43,119 bases of DNA from Bacteroidaceae bacterium (lineage in GTDB: Bacteria > Bacteroidota > Bacteroidia > Bacteroidales > Bacteroidaceae): the NCBI GenBank assembly GCA_017642425.1, contig JAGCPB010000027.1, forward strand, positions 1 to 43,119. Direction: 5' to 3'. Below, in pieces: positions 8,505-18,006 of the stretch (the first letter of the stretch is position 1; each line of letters begins with the position of its first letter). The translations under genes and the position numbers were made by a program. The notes beneath the pieces were generated by a model. That model worked only from the letters and a program-made list of their open reading frames with translations, did not search any database and was not told the origin of the DNA.

Positions 8505-9293
8505 ATGGCTGCCCATCAAGACAAGCCAATGACATTCTGGGACCATCTGGACGCTCTCCGGAATGTCATTCTTCGCATACTCGCCGTAGCGGTAGTGGGA
8601 TTCATTGTCGCATTCTGTTTCAAGGAGACTTTATTCCGGCTGATTCTGGCCCCAAGCAGTCCTGATTTCATACTCTACCGTTGGATTACAGCTGTAGCCG
8701 GCGCTATGGGCATAGATGCTTCAGCATTGCAGGATTTCAATGTTGACATGTTCAGCACCACCCTTACCGCCCAGTTCATGATTCACATGAAAATGGCTTT
8801 CTACGTAAGTCTGGTTGTTATAATGCCATATACGCTCTATGCCCTGTTCGGGTTCGTATCGCCCGCCCTGCATCAGAATGAGCGTCAAGGTTCTACCAAG
8901 GTAATAATCTGGTCCTACATCCTTTTCATGGTGGGAATAATACTGGACTACCTTATTATATTCCCCCTTGCTTTCCGTTTTCTGGGCACATATCAGGTAA
9001 GCTCAAGCATACCCAACGTGATTACATTGGAATCCTACACAGACCTGCTCATCACACTTACCCTTCTTATGGGCATTCTTTTTGAACTGCCCATCCTGGC
9101 ATGGTTCTTAAGCAGGATGGGAATAATAGACGCCGCCTTTATGAAGCGTTACCGCCGCCACGCAATAGTGGTAATTCTGATAATCGCTGCAATTATAACG
9201 CCAACAACTGATATATTCACTCTTACAATAGTAACCCTGCCCATCTACCTTCTATATGAGCTGAGCATAGCGATAGTTCGCAAACCAACGTGA
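8505..9293 (+). CDS. tatC: Sec-independent protein translocase TatC
   Basis: A 262-residue polytopic membrane protein. It starts with the TatC signature around MTFWDHLDALRNVI (residues 9-22), which recognises twin-arginine signal peptides, and has about six hydrophobic segments. The conserved FGFVSPALHQNER region (about residues 115-127) and the segment near ITLTLLMGILFELP are typical. Compared with E. coli TatC it has a longer first periplasmic loop (about residues 48-85). It is co-transcribed with tatA and ends before a strong terminator shared with the minus-strand SusD-fusion gene. Confidence 0.93.
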   Translation: MAAHQDKPMTFWDHLDALRNVILRILAVAVVGFIVAFCFKETLFRLILAPSSPDFILYRWITAVAGAMGIDASALQDFNVDMFSTTLTAQFMIHMKMAFYVSLVVIMPYTLYALFGFVSPALHQNERQGSTKVIIWSYILFMVGIILDYLIIFPLAFRFLGTYQVSSSIPNVITLESYTDLLITLTLLMGILFELPILAWFLSRMGIIDAAFMKRYRRHAIVVILIIAAIITPTTDIFTLTIVTLPIYLLYELSIAIVRKPT

Positions 9294-9300
9294 ATAAAAG

Positions 9301-9333
9301 AAAATGGCTTGCCGATAAGCAAGCCATTTTTTT
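9301..9333. terminator. terminator between tatC and the SusD-fusion gene
   Basis: Perfect 12-base stem AAAATGGCTTGC / GCAAGCCATTTT with a six-base loop and trailing T-run. The A-run on the left arm lets it act for both convergent genes. Confidence 0.85.
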
Positions 9334-9350
9334 GTTCAGATTGGAACAAC

Positions 9351-12300
9351 TCAGTTTGCCGTTGCCTCTATAAAGTTATCACCTTTAAGCGATGAAACCT
9401 TTTTTCCGGCAGACGGAGCTCCTTCCCTCTGCCGGGCGGCGGCACGGGCAGGTGCCCAACCCATGGAATAAGGCTCCAAATATACCTGACCTTCTGACCA
9501 GTCTAAATATCCCAAACTGTTACCTTCACTGTCTGCTGCCCAGAAGCCAAAGGCAACCTCTGAATCAGAAGTATTTGTCTTGGCAAAACCGTTTGATGTG
9601 CAATAGAATGTCAACACATTAGAATCTATTGGCCTCAAATATATATAATATGTTCCGCCATAAAGACCTAAATACTGAATGTCTTTTATCACCAATGTAC
9701 CTTCCACCTCATCAAACTCAGCCTCAATCTCACTTCCATCAAACAACAGGTCCCTGATAATCAATGAAGAGGATTCACCTTCAACAATTGAACAGGTAAG
9801 TGTATCCATTGAAGTTGATGAAGTATCACGAGCACTATGGTAAATGAACATATAAGAGCCGGTCATCATATCCGGGGTTATACCTGATGTATAATCATCA
9901 ACCGGCTCCGGAGCATTAGCCTCGGGGTTATTGTCATTCTCGGATATAAGAGGATTTGTCTTTATCTCAGAAACAGGGATTCTCCACAAAAGGATATCGC
10001 TTCCGGCAGGAATATTGAATACCAGATGGCTTTCATAACCTGCTCCGCGACGGTCAACATCCTTGCCCAGTCTCATGATGTCAAACCATGAAAGACCTTC
10101 TCCCCAGAATTCAATCCTACGCTGTCTCCATATTTCATCCTGCAGTTCAGTTCCGGTCACATCGGGACATGTGTAATATGTATCTCTATATCTTCTTACA
10201 AAAGATTCAAGAACCGATTTGGCCGATGCGGCATCACCGCTCATTGCCATTCCTTCGGCCAGAATCAGATACATCTCCTCTATACGCATCAGAGGTATAT
10301 CATTGGCATTGGTATCTGTTCCAAGTTCATTTAAGTAAGGAGCGAACTTGACCTGGGTGTACGCTTTGTAACCGGCATTATAAAGATGATTCAGTTCTTC
10401 CAGACTGAGATTTGGAGAATAGCGGTTTGCATCAATCCACCATCCCTTACGGACATCGGTGCCGCTTATTGAATTAAAGAGAGCCTTACTGATCTGACGT
10501 CCACCGTTAACCTCGCAGTATCCGTAATTGAACGAACCCATGTGAGACGGATAGTTCACAAGACCGGATAGAACCACATCATCATCCTCGTTAATGATTA
10601 TTCCCCACATCCAGTCCGGTTCATCGGCGGTCCAGAAAGCAGGACGTGAAGCCTCGGCCATTGTAGAGGGACGTGCGTCGGATGCATCGATGGCAGCCTG
10701 TGCATCAGCCGCAGCCTCATTCCACAATCCCATTGTCAGGTTGACTCTTGCTCTCAATCCGTAAGCCACCGCAACGTCAAAATGATTCTTGTCTGAACGC
10801 GTCAAACCGGATTTTTTTGCAGAAGCCAATAAGCCGATGGCATTATTGAGGTCACTCTGTATCTGTGCATAAACCTCCGCCACAGTAGCCCTGGGGCAAC
10901 CATTCACAATGGCATCTTCTGCATTACGCTCTGTAATAAGAGGTACGCAAGGCTTGTTCTCGTTGCCTGCATAGTTGAACTGGAACAACTGAGCCAGATT
11001 CCAGTAACTGAATGCTCTCAAGGCAAGCATCTGGCCAAGGTTATACATATCAGCAGGCTTATCGCTATCGTAGCCGATCCTATCGATCATACTGTTGCTT
11101 GATGTAATCAGCACATACAGGTTGTTCCACAAAACCTTTGGTGCAGCGTAAGCATTGTTCCTGTCAAGCAGGCCGAGGCTTGTGCTAAACCAGTTATAAC
11201 CAACGTCTGTCTGAACTTCATCCATACCGTTTGCATCGGTGAACATCATGACTGAAGGATAGCCAAAATCATCAGCCCTGTTACCCAGAGCTTTCATCTT
11301 GGCAAAGACCTCATCAACCAGCATGTCTGTCGTCTTCTCAAAGACCGTTATCCTGCAACTAGCCTCAAAGCCATTGTATCTGGCTGTGATCGTTGCTGTT
11401 CCTATGGTAGAGAATGTTATCACATTTCCATACTCATCAACCTGAGCCACATCAGGATTGTCAGAACTCCAGACCACATCTGTCATATCCGCCATGAATG
11501 AATAATCCTCACTGCCACTCATAAAGTAGCACCCGATAGATATTGAATTATCTGTTGAAACAGACACCGTGTCATACTCCAGTCTTATTGAAGTTATTCC
11601 CGGCCATTTGTCTGACGGGCAAACCGGACGGACGGAGAATCCGTACTTCCTTGAGAAAGAAGACATCCCATAGTAATCTTCTCCCTCACCAAAATAGAAT
11701 CCATATGCGCCTGTAGGATTATTCCGGTACAATGAGTTGGTCCAATAATAACCATAATAGTCCTTATCTGAAACACCGTCTCCTTCTACAAACACTCCGG
11801 CTGCCGGCAGGAATATTGAACGGTCAGTATAGCCGTCCACATTACTTGTAACCTTATATCCCGGCACTCCGTTTATCTCAACCCACTCCCAGGAGCACAG
11901 GAACAACAACTCATATGATTCCAGGTAAGTTGGCATACGCCAGTCTCCTGCCCATGTTACAGATGCAACATCGTCTTTTGTCTCAAGGACAAGCTTATTG
12001 TCAGGCACGCCAAATAAACCATTGCTTATGTCAGTCACATATTTTGAGAACTGTGCATAACCCGTAGAATCATAACCTGTAAAGAACCGGTAGTTCTCCA
12101 TTGCGTAATCGGGAGTAACCTCTACAGAGCCCCACGAATAATAATCACCAGCCATGTCCGGCCTGTAAGCACCCACATTGAAAGTAGCCCAATTCACGCT
12201 TAAGCCCAGATCAACATACTCGGGAGTTACGTCGGCCGGATTAACTACAGTAACCTGACATGAAACAGTCTTGTTTTCATAGATGGCCGTAATGGTGCAT

Positions 12301-14114
12301 TTACCCTCACCAAGAGCATATAATTCACCGTTCCACACAAAAGCCACGCTGTCATTGCTTGACATCCACTCTATGTCTTTCAGATTCACAGTCCTGCCGC
12401 TTGCAGTCATACCCTTGACGTCCAGTGTACAGCTTTCGCCAATAACCAGTTTCAGTTCTGTTTTGTCTATTACAAGGACATCCACATCGGGTGAAACAAA
12501 GGATTTGACAGGACGGATGGTGCGGCCCTGAACACGATAATGGTGCCATATTGAAACCTCGCCATCACCATCAAAGTACAGATATTGGGATTTATCATCA
12601 TTATCCGATAACCATGAGGTCCAATAGTACGCACAGTAACCTTGATCATATGGATATGAGCCGGAATTGAATCCAGATGCAGGCAAGAAGATGGAGTTGC
12701 CTTCATAACCTTTCACCAGACTGGTTACCTCATAACCTTCAACACCATCTCTGATTACCCAATTCCAATTACAGTTCTCCATAAGTTCCTCGAACTCATT
12801 GGGAGTAGGCATTCTCCAGTCATCTCCCCATAGCTCATGAGCAGCGTCATCCTCCAGATCCAATACTATCTTGCCATCCGCTTTACCGTTGGTAGCGTCA
12901 GAGGTGTATTTGGTATAGACACCTGATGCATAATCGAACCATTTGTATGTGCTGTATTCGTATATTGCCTTGGGCCTGGTCTCACCCCAGGCATAATAGA
13001 AACCGTATTTTTCGGGAGAATCGGCACCTAAGTTACAGGTAGCCCACATAACGCTCAATCCCAGATCGACAGGTTCGGCCACAATCTCAGGCTCAAGAAC
13101 TGTTACTACACATTCTGAGGTAAATTCACCAACCTTTGCTATAACCGTCGCGGTTCCGGGAGCGATAGCCTCAATCTGATACCGGTGCATTCTCAGGCAT
13201 GCATCACCTGTAATTGTGATTACGGGCTCCACCCAGAAACTGCACCATATTTCAGGATTAAAGGAATGATACTCACCCAAAGACAATGTCACAGACTCCT
13301 CATTCAGACTGAAACCGTAAACTTCGGCTATGTTTTCGGGCGTATCGGAAGAATAGACAGGACGTATCAGTTCTCCGAACATACGCCCTTCGGCAGAAAT
13401 TTCAACAAACTCTGAACTAAAATCTATTCCGTAGGCATGACCGTTATAATTAGGATTCAGTGAAGCTGAAAGGTAACTGGTACAAGTACCGCCAATACCG
13501 GCCTGACTGTCATCTCTGTAATCTCCCGACGGCAGGAATATGCTGTTGCCGTTAGGGCCGGTAACCGTATAGCCGGTCAATGTGGAATCTATGACAGTCC
13601 ACCGCCATTTGCAGTTATAGACCAGTTCCTCCATCTCCTGGACGGTAGGCATACGCCAGTCACTACCCCAGTTGACCCGGGCGGCATCATCCTCCATGTC
13701 CAGTCCGTGCTTATAATCCACAGCCCCGTAATCAGTCCAATAGTTGTATTTGGTGAATCCGTTCAGGATTGAAGGATTATAATACTTGTAGTTTTCACGT
13801 GTATACGTATCCTTAGTCTCCGTCTCACCCCAAGAGTAATAGTCACCTGCATCATAGGGACTTGTGGCACCGATGTTGCAGTTTGCCCACATCACGCTCA
13901 GACCTAAGTCCACATACTCCACGCCTTGAACAGGAGCCTTCTCATAAGAGAATTTCACACTGTCTACATCAGTGACAAGAAACTTGACTTTCTTTCCGTC
14001 TTTCTGATAGACATTGATATAATATGCCTGCGCTGAGGCTGACAATGTGCCAACCACCAGCAAAATAAGGGCGGCAAAACCCTTCAATGTATGAAATGAT
14101 GAAACGCGTCTCAT
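9351..14114 (-). CDS. giant secreted repeat/Ig-like/SusD fusion protein
   Basis: A 1587-residue protein with a signal peptide (residues 1-30, cleavage near SAQA) and no lipobox cysteine. Three copies of a FISUMP-like domain follow at about 67-253, 348-536 and 632-831. Each carries VDLGLSV, YYxWG, WRMPT, SIFLP and a final RPV, and each is followed by a bacterial Ig-like (Big2-type) domain (265-340, 545-624, 840-925). Residues 928-1400 form a SusD/RagB-like domain, with LWNNLYVLITSSN, LALRAFSYWNLAQLF, RIEEMYLILAE and RRIEFWGEGLSWFDIMRLGK. A beta-rich tail follows (about 1408-1550). SusD proteins are normally about 550-residue lipoproteins next to SusC; neither holds here. The start overlaps the preceding gene by ATGA. 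Surface glycan binding is inferred. Confidence 0.85.
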   Translation of the reverse strand: MRRVSSFHTLKGFAALILLVVGTLSASAQAYYINVYQKDGKKVKFLVTDVDSVKFSYEKAPVQGVEYVDLGLSVMWANCNIGATSPYDAGDYYSWGETETKDTYTRENYKYYNPSILNGFTKYNYWTDYGAVDYKHGLDMEDDAARVNWGSDWRMPTVQEMEELVYNCKWRWTVIDSTLTGYTVTGPNGNSIFLPSGDYRDDSQAGIGGTCTSYLSASLNPNYNGHAYGIDFSSEFVEISAEGRMFGELIRPVYSSDTPENIAEVYGFSLNEESVTLSLGEYHSFNPEIWCSFWVEPVITITGDACLRMHRYQIEAIAPGTATVIAKVGEFTSECVVTVLEPEIVAEPVDLGLSVMWATCNLGADSPEKYGFYYAWGETRPKAIYEYSTYKWFDYASGVYTKYTSDATNGKADGKIVLDLEDDAAHELWGDDWRMPTPNEFEELMENCNWNWVIRDGVEGYEVTSLVKGYEGNSIFLPASGFNSGSYPYDQGYCAYYWTSWLSDNDDKSQYLYFDGDGEVSIWHHYRVQGRTIRPVKSFVSPDVDVLVIDKTELKLVIGESCTLDVKGMTASGRTVNLKDIEWMSSNDSVAFVWNGELYALGEGKCTITAIYENKTVSCQVTVVNPADVTPEYVDLGLSVNWATFNVGAYRPDMAGDYYSWGSVEVTPDYAMENYRFFTGYDSTGYAQFSKYVTDISNGLFGVPDNKLVLETKDDVASVTWAGDWRMPTYLESYELLFLCSWEWVEINGVPGYKVTSNVDGYTDRSIFLPAAGVFVEGDGVSDKDYYGYYWTNSLYRNNPTGAYGFYFGEGEDYYGMSSFSRKYGFSVRPVCPSDKWPGITSIRLEYDTVSVSTDNSISIGCYFMSGSEDYSFMADMTDVVWSSDNPDVAQVDEYGNVITFSTIGTATITARYNGFEASCRITVFEKTTDMLVDEVFAKMKALGNRADDFGYPSVMMFTDANGMDEVQTDVGYNWFSTSLGLLDRNNAYAAPKVLWNNLYVLITSSNSMIDRIGYDSDKPADMYNLGQMLALRAFSYWNLAQLFQFNYAGNENKPCVPLITERNAEDAIVNGCPRATVAEVYAQIQSDLNNAIGLLASAKKSGLTRSDKNHFDVAVAYGLRARVNLTMGLWNEAAADAQAAIDASDARPSTMAEASRPAFWTADEPDWMWGIIINEDDDVVLSGLVNYPSHMGSFNYGYCEVNGGRQISKALFNSISGTDVRKGWWIDANRYSPNLSLEELNHLYNAGYKAYTQVKFAPYLNELGTDTNANDIPLMRIEEMYLILAEGMAMSGDAASAKSVLESFVRRYRDTYYTCPDVTGTELQDEIWRQRRIEFWGEGLSWFDIMRLGKDVDRRGAGYESHLVFNIPAGSDILLWRIPVSEIKTNPLISENDNNPEANAPEPVDDYTSGITPDMMTGSYMFIYHSARDTSSTSMDTLTCSIVEGESSSLIIRDLLFDGSEIEAEFDEVEGTLVIKDIQYLGLYGGTYYIYLRPIDSNVLTFYCTSNGFAKTNTSDSEVAFGFWAADSEGNSLGYLDWSEGQVYLEPYSMGWAPARAAARQREGAPSAGKKVSSLKGDNFIEATAN

Positions 14115-14599
14115 TGTTTCTGGATTTTAACTGTTAGGTCTTCGGAACTGATAATGTAAATGCCGTCAGGCAGTTCAGCGATGCTGAATGAAAGCGACCC
14201 CTCCTTGTCTGTCTTGTATGAACCCACAACCTTGCCGTCCGAAGCAATCAGGCGAACGGCCATTTCAGCCTTGGCTCCGTCTATGCTCACGTTGTATTCA
14301 TCAACGGAGAATGTCACTTTACGTACATCATCCTTGATTTCATCAACATCGGTCGGGCCCGGAATATCCTTTGCGCTGAATGTAAACTTGGTCAGTTTGG
14401 CCAGAGGATATGTTATTCTCAGACCATTTGCAGTTGTCAGGACGACATCAGTCTCAGTGAATGTCACGACAGGCTGATATTTGAATGCAAAATCAATGAG
14501 ACTACCATCCTTAAGATGAATAGTCATCACTTCTTCAGAAAACAAAGCCATTGGCGCAGCCATCAGCAACGCCAGGGCAGCAATCAGGAATTTTCTCAT
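14111..14599 (-). CDS. small secreted beta-rich protein, T9SS-tail-like C-terminus
   Basis: A 162-residue exported protein of unknown function. Residues 1-21 are a signal peptide. The next part (MTIHLKDGSLIDFAF, then a KLTKFTF segment) resembles a short beta-module at the start of the giant downstream protein (INVYQKDGKKVKF to DSVKFSY). The C-terminal 75 residues match the look of a type A sorting domain of the type IX secretion system: a VRLIASDGKVV strand, then LPDGIYIIS and a final VKIQKQ. It shares an ATGA overlap with the giant gene, so the two are translationally coupled and probably act together at the cell surface. A clear promoter lies upstream. Confidence 0.7.
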   Translation of the reverse strand: MRKFLIAALALLMAAPMALFSEEVMTIHLKDGSLIDFAFKYQPVVTFTETDVVLTTANGLRITYPLAKLTKFTFSAKDIPGPTDVDEIKDDVRKVTFSVDEYNVSIDGAKAEMAVRLIASDGKVVGSYKTDKEGSLSFSIAELPDGIYIISSEDLTVKIQKQ

Positions 14600-14653
14600 A
14601 ATCTATAAGTTAGTTTAACAAAGTCCTTTTTGGGATTTTATGCAATCAATTTT

Positions 14654-14685
14654 CAAAAATATCAGTTTTATTTTTTATTCACAAT
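14654..14685 (-). promoter_or_regulatory. promoter of the SusD-fusion operon
   Basis: The minus strand reads ATTG-N20-TATTTTTG; the -7 box matches TAnnTTTG exactly and the spacing is optimal. The start would be near 14647, leaving a leader of about 48 bases. It lies just after the GH43 gene's stop codon. Confidence 0.7.
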
Positions 14686-14698
14686 TTTTTTGCAGTTT

Positions 14699-17404
14699 TT
14701 ATTTCATCCGCCACCAGTCAAAGGCAAACATATCCTTTTCAGCTCCTGTGAACACAAAATAGAGATCATGTACTCCACGTATACGACGCTTGAATTTTTT
14801 GGTGAACTTCCTGAATTCCGTCTTTCCGCCGGTAGGCGTCACTGAAATCAGTGCCTGCAACGGTCCGTCAGGACTGTCCAGACGCACTTCCATACATCCT
14901 ATTCCGTCTGAGCCTATTGACGCGATTATCTTCCTGGCCCCCTTGCCGCCAAAGTCAACACCGCGCAACAATATGTATTCACCATTGTCGATATCGTGTA
15001 CATACATGTTTCTGGGCTTATATCCCACTGCATCATCAAAATCGAACTCAGTATCCAGATAACTTGTCTTGAGTCCATACCCCCATGCCATTGTCTCGGC
15101 CTCCACACGGTGATCCGGATATTCAGGACCGCGACGGTACGGATCAAACGGTTTCAACTGCTCCACCACATTGTCCAGGAAATAGGGAACCTCCTGAATG
15201 GTACCATCCGGATTGTAATGCATCTCTGCCACCGAAACGGAACGCTGCTCCGCATGAGCGAATGTCTTTAGGTGCATTATGTCATAGTTCAACCCGAACA
15301 CATAGCTTCTACCTTTGTACTCTATGATACCCGGATGGTTGCCACGCGTACGGACGGTATGGTCCATTATATGTCCTTTGTACTCCCACGGCCCTTCCGG
15401 ACTGTCACTCATGGCATAACCTATACCCTCAGGGCAGCAGGTGGATGCAAACGCCATGTAATAGTGTCCGTCATGTTTCCAGAACCATGGGCCCTCCTGA
15501 TAATCCTCTATCTTGGGATGTTTCATGATTGGACCTGCCAGTGAAACCATATCCTTGCCCAGCTTTACGGAGTAGAGCTCCGGGTTACCCCAGTACATAT
15601 AGGCCTGGCCGTCATCATCAATCCAGACAGTGGGGTCTATGTCATTCCAATGCTCTTTCTGCCATACCAGAGGCTCTCCCAGAGGATCACGGAACGGACC
15701 GTAAGGAGAATCTGATGTAAGCACCCCTATGCCGTGTCCGTGAATCGGACAGTACATATAATAAGCGCCGTTGGCTTCAACCACCTGTTCTGCCCACGCA
15801 CCGTTCCTGCCGTCAAAGTACTTAAAGTCATCAAGCGATGCCACCGGGCCATAATCCTGCCAGTTGACCATATCATCCGATGTATACAGCAGCCAGTCAA
15901 ACATCTGGAAACCGCGCGCACCGTCCTCATCGTGAGTGGTGTAAAGGAACACCTTGCCGTCAATTACAACAGGTGCGGGATCGGCAGTGAAACGGGTCTG
16001 TACAACCGGCATGTTCGCATGGGCGTTGAACTGCCACCAGTCAAGAGTGAAAGGTTCAGGCGTCTCGCAACGGAATACCAGATATACATCGTGCACGCCC
16101 GTAATGTTCGTATCAATCAGATATGTGAATGCTGCTGTGCGGAAACCGGCATTGTCAGTGTTTACGGGGACCTTGCAGAAAGGTTCACCCTCCATCTTGT
16201 CAGTATAGAACTCTATGGTTCCCTTGCCCTTCTGCTCACCTACCACAACTACTACAGCCTTCTGACCGCAAGTCTTGAAATCAACTGAGCGTACCCGGAT
16301 CCAGTCACCATCGCTTATGTCAGTCACAAAATGGTCCTTGCCGCCACGACGGTCAACCTTGAGTCCGCGTGACTCGGCCTGTGTCTCAGCCTCTACACGT
16401 GTATATGGATCCAGATTCTTTATGGGAGTTATTACACCCTCCTTTGTAAACGGAATGAACGGGAATGAGCCGTCGGCATTCCACTTGAACTCCTCCACGC
16501 AGGCAGAGCGGTTGTAACCGCCGCCACCGGGCAGTCCGCCGTTATGATAGAACATAAAGTCACGGCCCTTGAACGTTATGTTTCCGCCATGAATGGTAAA
16601 GCTGTTCTCAGCCTCATCCATGATACGGCCGCGATAGGTCCACGGTCCGTTTATGGTAGGAGCTGTAGAGTAAGCCATGTGTTCCGGAACACCGCCGGCG
16701 GGATATGACAGGATATATGTGCCGTTGCGCTTCATGAGCCACGGACCCTCCTCATACTGGGTCATCATCTCATTCTGCCCCTTTGCCCAGTTCATCTTAG
16801 ACTGGAGTTCGCCAAAACACTCGGGATCGTGATAGCCCGGAACCTCTTGCCAGCCGTTCTTGAATGATACCATATCATCATTCAGTTCACCGTACCAGAG
16901 ACCCTTGTTTCCCCAGAACAGATAAGCACGACCGTCATCATCGACAAAAACTGTAGGATCTATGAATCCGAAACCTTCGGCCAGAGGTCCGCCTATGCCG
17001 TCGGTCCACGGTCCCTGCGGGTCATCGGCTACAGCAACGGCCAGAGCGTCACCGCCGTTGGCCTTGTTGCAGCATACGTACCAGTACCACTTGCCGTTAC
17101 GCTCCACACCCTGGCTGGCCCAGGCGCGCTGTCCCTGACGGGCCCACTTGAAAACTGAAGTAGTTACCTGGGTTCCCAGATAGGTCCAGTTCACCATATC
17201 CTCGGTGCTGAACAGCGCCCAGTCCTTCATATTGAAGTCACGGTTACGTCCGTCCTCATCATGGTCAACAAACAGATATACCTTGTCACCATGCACGAAC
17301 GGTGCAGGGTCAGGTGTGTACATTGTACTGATTATAGGATTCTGGGCAAAAACCAGAACAGGCAATGCTGCCGTCAAGGTCAGTAATGATTTTAAGGTTT
17401 TCAT
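14699..17404 (-). CDS. tandem GH43-CBM6-GH43-CBM6 glycoside hydrolase
   Basis: A 901-residue secreted enzyme: signal peptide (1-20), GH43 (22-330), CBM6-like (335-460), GH43 (468-755), CBM6-like (765-898). Each GH43 five-bladed propeller keeps its triad: Asp32, Asp149 and Glu219 in the first (PDPAP, IDPTVF, EGPW), Asp475, Asp590 and Glu637 in the second. Both CBM6-like parts start with RVEAET and end with DWW. GH43 enzymes remove arabinose or xylose from plant polysaccharides; which linkage is cut cannot be read from sequence. The halves have diverged clearly, so this is an old duplication or a fusion of two paralogues. It starts 12 bases after maf, apparently in the same operon. Confidence 0.88.
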   Translation of the reverse strand: MKTLKSLLTLTAALPVLVFAQNPIISTMYTPDPAPFVHGDKVYLFVDHDEDGRNRDFNMKDWALFSTEDMVNWTYLGTQVTTSVFKWARQGQRAWASQGVERNGKWYWYVCCNKANGGDALAVAVADDPQGPWTDGIGGPLAEGFGFIDPTVFVDDDGRAYLFWGNKGLWYGELNDDMVSFKNGWQEVPGYHDPECFGELQSKMNWAKGQNEMMTQYEEGPWLMKRNGTYILSYPAGGVPEHMAYSTAPTINGPWTYRGRIMDEAENSFTIHGGNITFKGRDFMFYHNGGLPGGGGYNRSACVEEFKWNADGSFPFIPFTKEGVITPIKNLDPYTRVEAETQAESRGLKVDRRGGKDHFVTDISDGDWIRVRSVDFKTCGQKAVVVVVGEQKGKGTIEFYTDKMEGEPFCKVPVNTDNAGFRTAAFTYLIDTNITGVHDVYLVFRCETPEPFTLDWWQFNAHANMPVVQTRFTADPAPVVIDGKVFLYTTHDEDGARGFQMFDWLLYTSDDMVNWQDYGPVASLDDFKYFDGRNGAWAEQVVEANGAYYMYCPIHGHGIGVLTSDSPYGPFRDPLGEPLVWQKEHWNDIDPTVWIDDDGQAYMYWGNPELYSVKLGKDMVSLAGPIMKHPKIEDYQEGPWFWKHDGHYYMAFASTCCPEGIGYAMSDSPEGPWEYKGHIMDHTVRTRGNHPGIIEYKGRSYVFGLNYDIMHLKTFAHAEQRSVSVAEMHYNPDGTIQEVPYFLDNVVEQLKPFDPYRRGPEYPDHRVEAETMAWGYGLKTSYLDTEFDFDDAVGYKPRNMYVHDIDNGEYILLRGVDFGGKGARKIIASIGSDGIGCMEVRLDSPDGPLQALISVTPTGGKTEFRKFTKKFKRRIRGVHDLYFVFTGAEKDMFAFDWWRMK

Positions 17405-17416
17405 ACGTTTATGGTT

Positions 17417-18001
17417 TTATTTGTCTTTGTAAAAGTTTATAAGTTCGCGATAGAGTCGCTGCACCGGCAGGCCCACCACATTGAAATAGCTTCCCTCAAT
17501 GGCCTCTACCCCGACATATCCTATCCACTCCTGGATTCCGTATGCTCCGGCCTTGTCCATCGGCAGTCCGCTCTCCACATAACTTTTTATCTCATCATCC
17601 GTAAGATTGCAGAACTTCACTTTGGTGGTCACGGCAAAGCTGTGTTCACGCCTTGCAGTCATCAGTGTCACACCTGTTATCACATCATGCCATCGGCCCG
17701 AAATCAGACGGAGCATACGTACGGCATCGGCCTTGTCCTGGGGCTTGCCCAGAACCTCTCCGTCAACATAGACTATGGTATCGGCTGTAATGACAAGTTC
17801 ATCGGTTGCAATTGCGGCTTTATACGGAGCGGCTTTCTCTTTTGATATGAAAAGGGGTATCTCCTCACCTTTCAGGCTATGGGGCCATGATTCGTCTATT
17901 CCGCCAATAACCTTGACGGTAAAGTCTATACCCAGACCGCCCAGCAGTTCACGGCGGCGGGGTGAGTTAGATGCGAGTATTATTTTATAAGGCAACTCCA
18001 T
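17417..18001 (-). CDS. maf: Maf-family nucleotide pyrophosphatase
   Basis: A 194-residue Maf/YhdE-type protein. The N-terminal signature SNSPRRRELL (residues 11-20), the mid-protein ADTIVYVDGEVLGKP segment and the YGIQEW near the C-terminus are all present. These enzymes hydrolyse non-canonical or surplus nucleoside triphosphates (dTTP/UTP in the YhdE group) to monophosphates, and Maf has been tied to septum inhibition in Bacillus. The length is normal. It lies five bases after the KdsC-like gene and 12 before the GH43 gene. Confidence 0.93.
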   Translation of the reverse strand: MELPYKIILASNSPRRRELLGGLGIDFTVKVIGGIDESWPHSLKGEEIPLFISKEKAAPYKAAIATDELVITADTIVYVDGEVLGKPQDKADAVRMLRLISGRWHDVITGVTLMTARREHSFAVTTKVKFCNLTDDEIKSYVESGLPMDKAGAYGIQEWIGYVGVEAIEGSYFNVVGLPVQRLYRELINFYKDK

Positions 18002-18006
18002 TATTT

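Noticed and set aside
9351-14114. possible frameshift or join of separate genes in the giant protein
   Set aside because: The frame is continuous, domain borders fall at normal linkers, the three repeats are regular, and the SusD part has no own signal peptide or start site. An assembly fault cannot be fully excluded without reads.
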